Assembly: GCA_040007035.1 (NCBI GenBank)
Contig: JBDTVU010000096.1
Coordinates: 1 to 13,308, forward strand
DNA length: 13,308 bases
Reading direction: 5' to 3'
DNA from: CAIWHR01 sp040007035
GTDB taxonomy: Bacteria > Pseudomonadota > Gammaproteobacteria > Burkholderiales > Casimicrobiaceae
Shown in pieces: positions 1 through 7,204 of this stretch (the stretch's first letter is position 1; each line of letters opens with the position of its first letter). The notes under the pieces were generated by a model that was not told where the DNA came from, made no database searches, and saw only the letters and a list, made by a program, of their open reading frames with translations. The position numbers and the translations under genes are program-made.

Positions 1-441
1 TGCATGACGCTGCTGAAGGACACCGGCGAGGACCTCGTCGGCAAGCACGCGGTCGTCATCGGGCAATCGAACATCGTTGGCCGGCCGATGGCGCTCGAGC
101 TGCTGATGGAGCGTTGCACGGTGACGATCTGCCACTCGAAGACGCGCGACCTGCCGTGGCTGGTGCGCCAAGCCGACATCGTCGTCGCAGGCGTTGGTCG
201 GGCGAATTTCGTCCAGGGCGACTGGATCAAGCCCGGCGCGATCGTCATCGACGTCGGCATCAACCGCAATGCCGAGGGCAAGCTCGTGGGCGACGTCGAT
301 TTCGCGGCGGTGAAGGAAGTCGCCGGGTGGATCACGCCGGTGCCGGGCGGTGTCGGGCCGATGACGATCGCGACGCTGCTCGCCAACACGCTGCAGGCGG
401 CGGAATTGCAGGACGCGCGGGACGAAGTGCCGGCCGTCTAA
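1..441 (+). CDS. folD: FolD, bifunctional methylenetetrahydrofolate dehydrogenase/cyclohydrolase, 3' part
   Basis: This is the C-terminal half or so of FolD, the cytoplasmic enzyme that interconverts 5,10-methylene-, 5,10-methenyl- and 10-formyl-tetrahydrofolate with NADP(H). The 5' end lies outside the window. The frame is open from base 1 (a Cys codon directly before MTLLKDTGEDL), which matches the family's conserved 'CTPxGxMxLL' stretch, so the Met at 4-6 is internal and not a start. Visible motifs are the Rossmann NADP-binding segment VIGQSNIVGRPMALELL near the start and the C-terminal signature PVPGGVGPMTIATLLANT close to the end. Gln replaces the more usual Arg in 'GRSNIVG'. About 146 residues are present out of a usual 280-300. 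It ends with TAA at 439-441 and converges on the amine operon, with no functional link apparent. Confidence 0.95.
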   Translation, partial: CMTLLKDTGEDLVGKHAVVIGQSNIVGRPMALELLMERCTVTICHSKTRDLPWLVRQADIVVAGVGRANFVQGDWIKPGAIVIDVGINRNAEGKLVGDVDFAAVKEVAGWITPVPGGVGPMTIATLLANTLQAAELQDARDEVPAV

Positions 442-674
442 GCACGCGTCGCGGTCGGGCGCATCGACAACGGCGCCGGCACTGCGGTGGCGGCGGCGGC
501 GAACGGGTGCTTCATAGCGTCGCCGGCGACGACCCGACGGTCGCCTCCCCGAAACGGGCGCCCCCGGCGCGGATGAGGGAGCGCCGGCGGAGGAGCAGCA
601 GTTCGGTCTTCGCCACGGTCGACGGAATGCGTACGGCCGGCCGGTGCGCAATCGTTCGATCGCGGCCGTGCGCG
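442..674. other. Convergent intergenic gap, no gene seen
   Basis: This is the 233-base space between the end of folD (plus strand) and the end of the last permease gene (minus strand). I find no credible coding region. It holds a perfect 14-base palindrome without a spacer (518-531, CGTCGCC/GGCGACG) and a 7-base inverted repeat with a 23-base loop (633-639 with 663-669) that starts just after the permease stop. Neither is followed by a T-run, so neither is a convincing intrinsic terminator. Transcription from both sides must end somewhere here, perhaps by Rho. Confidence 0.5.
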
Positions 675-1496
675 TCAGCCGGCGGGACGTGCTCCGCCCG
701 TGTGCCGCTTGAGCACGCCTACCGCCAGCATCAGCAGCGTCGAGAACAGAATCAGCAGCGTCGCCGCGGCGGTGATGGTCAGGCTGATGTTGTCGTTGAT
801 GCCGGCGAACATCTGGCGCGGCAGCGTGCGGGTGGAGGGATTGCCCATCAGCAGCACCACGACGACCTCGTCGAACGACGTCGCAAAGGCGAACACGGCG
901 CCCGAGGCCACGCCCGGCAGGATCGTCGGCAGCATCACCCGGCGGAACGCGGTCACCGGGTCGGCGCCGCAGATCGCCGCGGCGCGCAGCAGGTTGCGGT
1001 CGAAGCCGGACAGCGTCGCCAGCACGGTGATGACGACGAACGGCGCGCCGAGCGCCGTGTGCACCAGGATGAGGCCCGAGAAGCCGTCGGTGAGGCCGAG
1101 CGGCGCGAACGCGAAATAGGCGCCCACGGCGACAATCACGACCGGGACGATCATCGGCGAGATCAGCACGGCCAGGACCAGGCCCCGCAGCGGGAACCGC
1201 GCCCGCCACAGGCCGATCGCGGCCAGCGTGCCGAGGGCGGTCGCCAGCGTGGCGGAGATCGTGCCGAGGAACAGGCTGTTCTTGAGTGCCGGCAGCCAGA
1301 ACGGCGAGGTGAAGAAGTCCGCATACCAGCGCAGCGAGAAGCCGGGCAGCGGATAGTGGAAGAACGAGCCGGACGAGAACGACAGCGGCACGATGACGGC
1401 GATCGGCGCGACGAGGAAAGCGAGCACCGCGAGCGCCACTATCGCGTGCAGCGCGGCGGCAAGGCGTTGGCCGACGGTGTGCGGCTCGCGGCTCAT
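675..1496 (-). CDS. ABC transporter permease, PotC/PotI-type (polyamine/opine class)
   Basis: This is the second inner-membrane permease of the importer, 273 aa, the usual size for the PotC/PotI class. Hydrophobic segments lie roughly at residues 15-38, 72-95, 104-130, 140-162, 195-216 and 240-262, giving the expected six-helix core. The cytoplasmic EAA loop that contacts the ATPase is visible at about 170-195 (RAAAICGADPVTAFRRVMLP). The start codon ATG (1496-1494) overlaps the stop of the upstream permease gene in an ATGA arrangement, which indicates translational coupling and fixes the start; the long open frame reading further upstream in this frame is antisense noise within the first permease. 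It is the last gene of the minus-strand run. The transporter family is clear. The substrate cannot be read from the permease. Confidence 0.93.
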   Translation of the reverse strand: MSREPHTVGQRLAAALHAIVALAVLAFLVAPIAVIVPLSFSSGSFFHYPLPGFSLRWYADFFTSPFWLPALKNSLFLGTISATLATALGTLAAIGLWRARFPLRGLVLAVLISPMIVPVVIVAVGAYFAFAPLGLTDGFSGLILVHTALGAPFVVITVLATLSGFDRNLLRAAAICGADPVTAFRRVMLPTILPGVASGAVFAFATSFDEVVVVLLMGNPSTRTLPRQMFAGINDNISLTITAAATLLILFSTLLMLAVGVLKRHTGGARPAG

Positions 1497-2749
1497 CCGA
1501 GGCGCATCCGGTCGATGCCGACAAGCCGCTGGTAGACGGCGTACAGCGCCATCGTCGCGGTGAGCAGGATCAGCGCCAGCGCGGCCGCCATCCCCCAGTT
1601 GATCGTCTTGCTCGCGTAGAACGCGATGAAGTAGCTGATCATCTGGTCGTCGGCGCCGCCGACCAGCGCCGGCGTCACGTAATAGCCGAGCGCCTGGATG
1701 AACACCATCAGGCAGCCGGCCCCGATTCCGGGCAGCGTCTGCGGCAGGTAGACGCGCAGCCAGGCGGTGAGCGGCGGCGCGCCGAGCGACATCGCGGCGC
1801 GCATATAGGTCGGCGGGATCGCCTTCATCACGCTGTAGAGGGGCAGGATCATGAACGGCAGCAGCACGTGGACCATCGCCACATAGACGGCGAACCGGTT
1901 GAAGATCATCTTCAGCGGCTCGCCGATGAGGCCGACCGTCAGCAGCGTGTCGTTGACCACACCCTCGCGCTGCAGCAGCACGACCCAGGCGACCGTCCTC
2001 ACCAGCAGCGACGTCCAGAACGGCAGCAGCACGAGGAACAGCAGCAGCGCGGCCTTTCGGCCGGTCTGCTGCGACAGGTACAGCGCCACCGGATAGCCCA
2101 GCACCAGGCAGGCGAGCGTCACCACGGCGGCGATCCACAGCGTGCGCCCGAGGATCGCGCGGAAGACCGTCTCGTCGTCCCGTTCGGGCGTCACCCGGCC
2201 CGCAGCGTCGCGCTTGAGGTCGAGCGCGGCGAGCAGGTAGAAATCGGTGACGGGCCCGGCAGCACGGCGCAGCGCCCCCCACGACTCGAGCTCGCCCCAC
2301 TTGGGATCGATCTCCACCATCGTCTCGCGCGGGCCGCGGTCGAACGTCTCGGGCAACCGGCGGGCGGTGCCGAACATCAGCGTCCGGTAACCGGTGACGT
2401 CGTAGTTGAGCCGGGTCGCCGCCGAGGCGAGCGTGCCGGCATCGCGGGCGGCGCGGATGTCCTCGGCGAGCGCACGAAAGGCGTCGTCGCCGGGGAGCGC
2501 CGTTCCGTCCCAACCGGCGAGCGCGGCGGTGACGCGCGGCAGCAAGCGCGAGATGTCGGTATCGACGACGCCCTTGGACAGCAGCACGGCGATCGGCACG
2601 ACGAACGTCGCCAGCAGCAGCAGGAGCAGCGGCAGCGTCAGCGCGGCGGCGCGCAGCTTCGCCTTGCGCTCGGCGCGGGCGAGCGCGCGCGGCAGCACCC
2701 GGTCGCCGCCGGGCCCGCCGACGGCCGTCATCGTCGAAGCGGACGCCAT
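1493..2749 (-). CDS. ABC transporter permease, PotB/PotH-type with a large extra-cytoplasmic insert
   Basis: This is the first inner-membrane permease of the importer, 418 aa, well above the 275-320 aa of classical PotB/PotH. The extra length is a largely hydrophilic stretch of about 140 residues (roughly 60-200) between the first membrane helix (about 34-58) and the second (about 203-225). By topology it should face the periplasm. The remaining helices lie at about 232-262, 285-308, 343-365 and 385-408. The EAA loop (MRAAMSLGAPPLTAWLRVYLP, about 316-335) precedes the last two helices. The stop overlaps the next permease's ATG (ATGA). I chose the ATG at 2749. Neither it nor the ATG at 2731 has a good Shine-Dalgarno sequence, so the start could be six codons later. 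Similar long-insert permeases are known in polyamine/opine-class operons. Confidence 0.92.
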   Translation of the reverse strand: MASASTMTAVGGPGGDRVLPRALARAERKAKLRAAALTLPLLLLLLATFVVPIAVLLSKGVVDTDISRLLPRVTAALAGWDGTALPGDDAFRALAEDIRAARDAGTLASAATRLNYDVTGYRTLMFGTARRLPETFDRGPRETMVEIDPKWGELESWGALRRAAGPVTDFYLLAALDLKRDAAGRVTPERDDETVFRAILGRTLWIAAVVTLACLVLGYPVALYLSQQTGRKAALLLFLVLLPFWTSLLVRTVAWVVLLQREGVVNDTLLTVGLIGEPLKMIFNRFAVYVAMVHVLLPFMILPLYSVMKAIPPTYMRAAMSLGAPPLTAWLRVYLPQTLPGIGAGCLMVFIQALGYYVTPALVGGADDQMISYFIAFYASKTINWGMAAALALILLTATMALYAVYQRLVGIDRMRLG

Positions 2750-2768
2750 CGGGCGCCGTCGCGAGGCA

Positions 2769-2794
2769 CGGGAACGGCCGGCTGGCCGTTCCCG
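2769..2794 (-). other. Strong stem-loop between binding-protein and permease genes
   Basis: This is a perfect inverted repeat: 11-base arms (CGGGAACGGCC and its complement) around a 4-base loop. It lies 10 bases after the TAA of the binding-protein gene and about 20 bases before the permease start. In the direction of transcription it is followed by a mixed GC-rich sequence, not a T-run, so it does not look like a full intrinsic terminator. In many ABC import operons a hairpin at this place protects the upstream binding-protein message from 3' decay or partly attenuates readthrough. That role here is inferred from position and structure. Confidence 0.7.
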
Positions 2795-2804
2795 CGCGCG
2801 AGTC

Positions 2805-3839
2805 TTACTTCGCGACCCAGGCGTTGAAGCGCTGGGTCAGCTTGTCGAGGTGTTCCAGCCAGAACTTGTCGTTGATGTACAGCGCCGTCTTGATGTTGTC
2901 CGGTGCCGTGGCGAGGTTGGGCAGCACGTTCTTGTCGATCAACGCCGTCGCCGCCTTGGTGGTCACGCCGTACGGGATCCTGGGCGGCAGGTTCTTCTGG
3001 TTGTTCGGGTCGTTGACGAAGACGAGGTATTTCTCCGCATCGGCCTTGTTCGGCGTGCCCTTCATGATCACCCACGAGTCGACCGTGTACAGGTTGTTCG
3101 TCCAGACGATCTTGAAGTTCTTCTTGTCCTTGTCGTTGGCGGCGGCGATGCGGCCGTTGTACGCGTCGACCATCACGACCTCGCCCGACGCCAGCAGCTG
3201 CGGCGGTTGCGCGCCCTTTTCCCACCACACGAGGCTCGCCTTCAGCTGGTCGAGCTTCCTGAAAGCGCGCTCGACGCCGGCTTCGGTCGCCAGCGTCTTG
3301 TAGACGTCTGCCGGCGCGACGCCGTCGGCCATCAGCGCGATCTCGAGCGTGGTCTTCGCACCCTTGCGAAGCGCGCGCTTGCCCGGCCACTTCTGCGTGT
3401 TCCAGAAGTCGGCCCAGCTCTTCGGCGTGTCGCCCTTGATCTTGTCCCCGTCGTAGCCGAGGACGAAGCTGTAGACGATGGCGCCGACGCCGCAGTCGTG
3501 GACTGCGTCGGGCAGGTACTTGTCACGGCCGCCGAGCTTCGCCCAGTCGAGCTTCTCGAACAGGCCTTCCTCGCAGCCCAGCAGCAGCTCCTCGGACTCG
3601 ACCTGGACGACGTCCCAGTTGTTGGCGCCGCCTTGGATCTTGGCTCGCAGCGTGCCGACGCCGCCGTCCCAGCTCTCCTCGACCATCTTTGTACCGGTGG
3701 CCATGAACGGCTTGAAATACGCCTCGCGCTGGGCGTCCTGGTAGGCGCCACCCCATGAGACGACGGTGAGATCGCGGGCCTGCGCGGCGAATGCGAGGCT
3801 GCCCACAGCGAGCAGTGCGGCAACGGTGCGAATGGACAT
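2805..3839 (-). CDS. Periplasmic substrate-binding protein, PotD/PotF-type (polyamine/opine class)
   Basis: This is the soluble receptor of the importer, 344 aa. A Sec signal peptide is clear: short basic start (MSIR), hydrophobic core at 6-18, and an AQA cleavage site before residue 22. The mature protein opens with DLTVVSWGGAYQDAQ, typical of the PotD/PotF-like family. Two cysteines, C89 and C116, could form a disulfide. The hinge and pocket region near 224-230 reads VDAYNGR, with Arg where PotF-like proteins appear to have an acidic residue, so the ligand may not be a plain polyamine. The start at 3839 was preferred over the upstream ATG at 3902 because GGGAGG sits 6 bases before it and the signal peptide begins exactly there. 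The gene looks somewhat less GC-rich and more Lys(AAG)-rich than its neighbours, consistent with high expression. Confidence 0.93.
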   Translation of the reverse strand: MSIRTVAALLAVGSLAFAAQARDLTVVSWGGAYQDAQREAYFKPFMATGTKMVEESWDGGVGTLRAKIQGGANNWDVVQVESEELLLGCEEGLFEKLDWAKLGGRDKYLPDAVHDCGVGAIVYSFVLGYDGDKIKGDTPKSWADFWNTQKWPGKRALRKGAKTTLEIALMADGVAPADVYKTLATEAGVERAFRKLDQLKASLVWWEKGAQPPQLLASGEVVMVDAYNGRIAAANDKDKKNFKIVWTNNLYTVDSWVIMKGTPNKADAEKYLVFVNDPNNQKNLPPRIPYGVTTKAATALIDKNVLPNLATAPDNIKTALYINDKFWLEHLDKLTQRFNAWVAK

Positions 3840-3845
3840 GGGGTT

Positions 3846-3851
3846 CCTCCC
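3846..3851 (-). promoter_or_regulatory. Strong ribosome binding site of the binding-protein gene
   Basis: The minus strand reads GGGAGG with a 6-base spacer before the ATG at 3839. This decides the start against the in-frame ATG 63 bases upstream. It is among the strongest Shine-Dalgarno sequences in the operon, in keeping with the excess of binding protein that ABC importers need. Confidence 0.8.
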
Positions 3852-3902
3852 TGGTGGTGTGAACGACGCGAAACGAGCGAACACGACGCGCACGGTGGGC
3901 AT

Positions 3903-4982
3903 TCAATCCTCTTCGAGCGCGAACACGCGGCAGTCCGCAGCCTTCCAGCCCAGACGCACCGCGCTTCCTTCCGGCGGCACGGCGACGGCCGGCCCCTTGA
4001 CGACAATGTCGGCGAGCCCGGGCACCGCCACGCGCAGCCGTACATGATCACCCAAAAAAATCGTCTCCGCCAGCGTGCCGGCCAGGGCGCAGTCGAGGCC
4101 GTCGGCGCCGCCGACGGTGATCTGCTCGGGCCGGATCGACAGCAGCGCGCGGGCACCGGCGGCGAGTGGCTCGCCGCAGACGCCGGCGAGTTCGATGCCG
4201 CCGCTGCTGCGGACGACGCAGACGTCGCCATCGCGCAGCGCGACGATGCCGGTCAGGCGATTGTTCTCGCCGATGAAGCGGGCGACGAACGCATTGGCCG
4301 GGCGGCGGTAGATCGCGTCCGGCGTGCCGATCTGCTGGATCCGCCCGTGCCGGAACACGGCGATCCGGTCGGACATCGTCAGCGCCTCGCTCTGGTCGTG
4401 GGTGACGTAGACCATCGTCACGCACAGCTCTCGGTGCAGGCGGCGGATCTCGAGCTGCATCTGCTCGCGGAGCTGCTTGTCGAGCGCGCCCAGCGGCTCG
4501 TCCATCAGCACCAGCTTCGGCTCGAAGACGAGCGCCCGGGCGACGGCGATCCGCTGCTGCTGGCCGCCGGAGAGCTGCGCAGGGCGTCGGCCGCCGAAGT
4601 CGGACAGCTGCACCATCGCCAGTGCGCGCTGGACCCGTCGCTCGATCTCGGCGCCGGAGACTCGGCGCACCGACAACGGAAAACCGATGTTCTCCGCCAC
4701 GGTCATGTGCGGGAACAGCGCGTAGTTCTGGAACACCATGCCGATCTGCCGGCGATGCGGCGGCAGCCGCGACACCGGGTTGCCCTCGAGCAGGATCTCG
4801 CCCGCGGTGGGTGCCTCGAACCCGGCGAGCATCATCAGCGTCGTCGTCTTGCCCGAGCCCGACGGCCCGAGCAGCGTCAGGAACTCGCCACGCTCAATGT
4901 CGAGGTGGAGGTCGTCGACGACGCGCGAAACGCCATCGTAGGTCTTGCCGATGCCGACGAAGCGGACGATCGGTTCGGCCAT
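3903..4982 (-). CDS. ABC transporter ATP-binding protein, PotA-type
   Basis: This is the cytoplasmic ATPase that powers the importer, 359 aa, normal for PotA-like proteins with a C-terminal TOBE domain. All nucleotide-binding motifs are intact: Walker A GPSGSGKT (39-46), Q-loop Q85, signature LSGGQ (137-141), Walker B LVLMDEP (157-163) and H-loop H195. The stretch EAPTAGEILLEG and the linker with ENNRLTG (239-245) are typical of the spermidine/putrescine-class ATPases. Residues from about 280 (LSIRPEQI) form the TOBE regulatory region. The ATG at 4982 lies one base after the stop of the short-chain dehydrogenase gene, with only a weak Shine-Dalgarno sequence, suggesting translational coupling. 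The binding-protein gene follows after 63 bases. Confidence 0.95.
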   Translation of the reverse strand: MAEPIVRFVGIGKTYDGVSRVVDDLHLDIERGEFLTLLGPSGSGKTTTLMMLAGFEAPTAGEILLEGNPVSRLPPHRRQIGMVFQNYALFPHMTVAENIGFPLSVRRVSGAEIERRVQRALAMVQLSDFGGRRPAQLSGGQQQRIAVARALVFEPKLVLMDEPLGALDKQLREQMQLEIRRLHRELCVTMVYVTHDQSEALTMSDRIAVFRHGRIQQIGTPDAIYRRPANAFVARFIGENNRLTGIVALRDGDVCVVRSSGGIELAGVCGEPLAAGARALLSIRPEQITVGGADGLDCALAGTLAETIFLGDHVRLRVAVPGLADIVVKGPAVAVPPEGSAVRLGWKAADCRVFALEED

Positions 4983-4983
4983 G

Positions 4984-5718
4984 TCAGACGTGCTGCCCGC
5001 CGTTGATCGGGATCTCGGCGCCGGTGACGTACGTCGCCTGCGGCGAGCACAGGAACCAGATCATGTCGGCGACTTCCTCGATCGTGCCCAGCCGGTGCAG
5101 CGGGATTTCGCGCTCGACGATCTCCGGCGTGCCGGGGGACAGGATCGCGGTGTCGATCTCGCCGGGGGCGACCGCGTTCACGCGCACGCCGGCAGGGGCG
5201 AGGTCGAACGCCATCTCGCGAGTCAACGCCGCTAGCGCCGCCTTCGACGTCGCGTAGGCCGAGCCGGCGAAGCGGTGGACGCGGGAGCCGGCGATCGACG
5301 TCAGGTTGACGACCGCGCCGCCGCCCTTCGCCAGCTCGCCGGCGAAACCGCGCGTCATCAGCAGCGGCGCGTAGAAGTTGGTGTTGTACATCGACTGCCA
5401 GGTGGCGATATCGGTGTCCAGCGAACTGAGCCGCGTGCCGCCTGGCCCTTTCGGCGAGATGCCGGCGTTGTTGACCAGCGCATGCAGCTCGCCGTCGGCA
5501 AGCATTCCTTTCATGATCTCGATGCAGCGGACGATGTTGCCGAGGTCCGACAGGTCGAGCAGGATGTGCGAGCGCGCTACGCTCCACGGGCACTGCCCGG
5601 GCGGCGGCGTCCGCGACACCGTGATCACCTGCCAACCCTCGGCATGAAAGCGCATCGCCGTCGCGTGGCCGATGCCACGGCTCGCGCCGGTGACGATCGC
5701 GGTCCTCCGGGCTGCCAT
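4984..5718 (-). CDS. SDR-family NAD(P)-dependent oxidoreductase
   Basis: This is a classical short-chain dehydrogenase/reductase, 244 aa, the usual length. It carries the cofactor motif TGASRGIG (10-17), NNAG (83-86), the catalytic Ser in LTSIAG (S141), Tyr155 and Lys159 in the YxxxK motif (YATSK), and the PGEIDT segment (185-190). No Asp or Arg pattern lets me decide firmly between NAD and NADP, although TGASRGIG followed by SRT at 35-37 leans to NADP. The substrate is unknown. It may reduce or oxidise an aldehyde or hydroxy intermediate of the amine pathway, or be only a passenger. It lies 41 bases after the aminotransferase gene and one base before the ATPase gene, so it is embedded in the operon. 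3-oxoacyl-ACP reductase-like annotation is possible but unsupported by context. Confidence 0.92.
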   Translation of the reverse strand: MAARRTAIVTGASRGIGHATAMRFHAEGWQVITVSRTPPPGQCPWSVARSHILLDLSDLGNIVRCIEIMKGMLADGELHALVNNAGISPKGPGGTRLSSLDTDIATWQSMYNTNFYAPLLMTRGFAGELAKGGGAVVNLTSIAGSRVHRFAGSAYATSKAALAALTREMAFDLAPAGVRVNAVAPGEIDTAILSPGTPEIVEREIPLHRLGTIEEVADMIWFLCSPQATYVTGAEIPINGGQHV

Positions 5719-5759
5719 CGCTCAGCGGCTCGCCACTGGACGTCCGGCGCCGCCGTCGC

Positions 5760-7148
5760 TCACACGAGACCCTTCTCTTTCGCCATCGCCAGCGTCTCGT
5801 CGAGCGCTTTGCCGAACGCGGCCAGCATCGCGTCGATCTCGGCCTCGGAGATCACCAGCGGCGGTGAGAACGCGATGATGTCGCCCGGCATGTTGCGCAG
5901 GATCGTGCCGTGCGCCTGCGCCCGGCGCACCGCATAGGCAGCGATGCCGTCGCCGGGGGCGAAGCTCGTCTTGGTCGCCTTGTCGCGGACGAGCTCGATC
6001 GCGCCGATCAGGCCGACGCCGCGCGCCTCGCCGACCAGCGGATGGTCGGCGAAGCGGCGCAGACCCGCCTGCATCCGCGGGCCGACCTTGCGGACGTGGC
6101 CGACGACGTCGCGCTCCTCGTAGATCTTCAGCGTCTCGAGCGCGACCGCCGCCGGCACCGGGTGCGCCGAGTAGGTGTAGCCATGCCCGAACACGCCGAG
6201 CTTGTCGCTCTGCGCGAGCAGGATCTCGAAGAGCGCCTTCGACACCAGCGTCGCCGACATCGGCACGTAGCCCGACGTCAGCGCCTTGGCGCAGGTCACG
6301 ATGTCCGGCCGCAGGTTGTACGTCTCGCAGCCGAACATGTTGCCGGTGCGCCCGAAGCCGCAGATCACCTCGTCGACGACGAACAGCACGTCGTACTTGC
6401 GCAGCACCGGCTGGATCCTGTCGAAATACGTTGCCGGCGGCACCAGCACGCCGCCGGCGCCCATCACCGGCTCGGCGAAGAAGGCGGCGACGGTGTCGGG
6501 GCCCTCGCGGACGATCAGCTCCTCGAGTTCGGTGGCGAGCCGGGTCGAGAACCGCTCCTCGCTCTCGCCGGGGTGGGCGTACCGGTAATGGTGCGGGCAC
6601 CCGGTGTGCAGGAACCGGCCGCGGGGCAGGTCGAAATCGCCGTGGACGAAGGCGAGCCCGGTCACGCTCGCCGCCGCCACGGTCATCCCGTGGTAGCCAC
6701 GGTGGCGGCCGATGATCTTCTTCTTCTCGGGACGGCCGAGCGCGTTGTTGACGTACCAGACGAGCTTGATCGCGGTGTCGTTCGCCTCCGAGCCGGAGTT
6801 GGCGAAGATGACGCGCGCCAGGCCGGTGGGTGCGATCGACATCAGCTTTTCGGCGAGTTCGGTGGCGATCGCCGGCACCTTGCCCGCGAACGAGTGGTAG
6901 AACGGCAGCTCCAGCAGCTGCCGGTACGCCGCCTCGGCGAGCCTGCGCTCCGAGAATCCGAGCGAGGTGCACCACAGGCCCGCCATACCTTCGAGATAGC
7001 GGTTGCCCTGCTCGTCGAACACGTAGACGCCTTCGCCGCGGGTGATGACGAGCGGACCTTCGTTCTGGACGGTGCGCAGGTTCGACGACGGATGGAGGTG
7101 ATACGCGAGGTCGCGCATCGCGGCGGGAGTGCGGGTGGGGAGGTTCAT
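5760..7148 (-). CDS. Class III (omega) aminotransferase, GABA:pyruvate / putrescine transaminase type
   Basis: This is a cytoplasmic PLP enzyme of fold type I, 462 aa, that moves a terminal amino group to pyruvate or another keto acid. Motifs seen are GMAGLWC (54-60), SGSEAND (118-124), the PLP-contacting VVDEVICGFGRTG (257-269, Asp259) and the Schiff-base lysine K288 in CAKALTSGY. The stretches LPFYHSF, KLVWYVNNALGRP and EPVMGAGGVLVPPATYF recall the pyruvate-dependent GABA transaminases (plant POP2 type) and bacterial SpuC, which acts on putrescine. In this context it would deaminate GABA to succinate semialdehyde (PuuE-like role) or act earlier on the diamine. The start at 7148 was chosen because the family N-terminus (AYHLHPSSNLRT) begins shortly after; the 52 residues upstream look non-coding. 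The Shine-Dalgarno sequence is weak, and a 56-base gap separates it from the aldehyde dehydrogenase. Confidence 0.92.
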   Translation of the reverse strand: MNLPTRTPAAMRDLAYHLHPSSNLRTVQNEGPLVITRGEGVYVFDEQGNRYLEGMAGLWCTSLGFSERRLAEAAYRQLLELPFYHSFAGKVPAIATELAEKLMSIAPTGLARVIFANSGSEANDTAIKLVWYVNNALGRPEKKKIIGRHRGYHGMTVAAASVTGLAFVHGDFDLPRGRFLHTGCPHHYRYAHPGESEERFSTRLATELEELIVREGPDTVAAFFAEPVMGAGGVLVPPATYFDRIQPVLRKYDVLFVVDEVICGFGRTGNMFGCETYNLRPDIVTCAKALTSGYVPMSATLVSKALFEILLAQSDKLGVFGHGYTYSAHPVPAAVALETLKIYEERDVVGHVRKVGPRMQAGLRRFADHPLVGEARGVGLIGAIELVRDKATKTSFAPGDGIAAYAVRRAQAHGTILRNMPGDIIAFSPPLVISEAEIDAMLAAFGKALDETLAMAKEKGLV

Positions 7149-7204
7149 CGGCGTTCCATCGGGGCTTGGTGGAGGATGCGGTCGGCGGCGGAGGCGGGCG
7201 CGGT

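Noticed and set aside
518..531. Perfect 14-base palindrome after folD as a terminator
   Set aside because: It has no loop and no T-run, and short GC palindromes are frequent in such DNA.
114..1535. 473-codon open frame on the plus strand across the end of folD and the second permease gene
   Set aside because: It is made of Arg-, Gly- and Gln-rich low-complexity sequence antisense to a clear permease. Long antisense frames are expected at this GC content. The same holds for plus-strand frames at 1868-2827, 2406-3758, 4044-5006, 5910-7343, 7166-8632, 9276-10916 and 11079-12530.
3840..3902. Alternative ATG at 3902 adding 21 residues to the binding protein
   Set aside because: The added residues (MPTVRVVFARFASF...) do not fit a signal peptide, and the strong GGGAGG is placed for the ATG at 3839.
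7145..7159. Four-codon frame (MERR) overlapping the aminotransferase start as ATGA
   Set aside because: It has no Shine-Dalgarno sequence of its own and is short enough to occur by chance.
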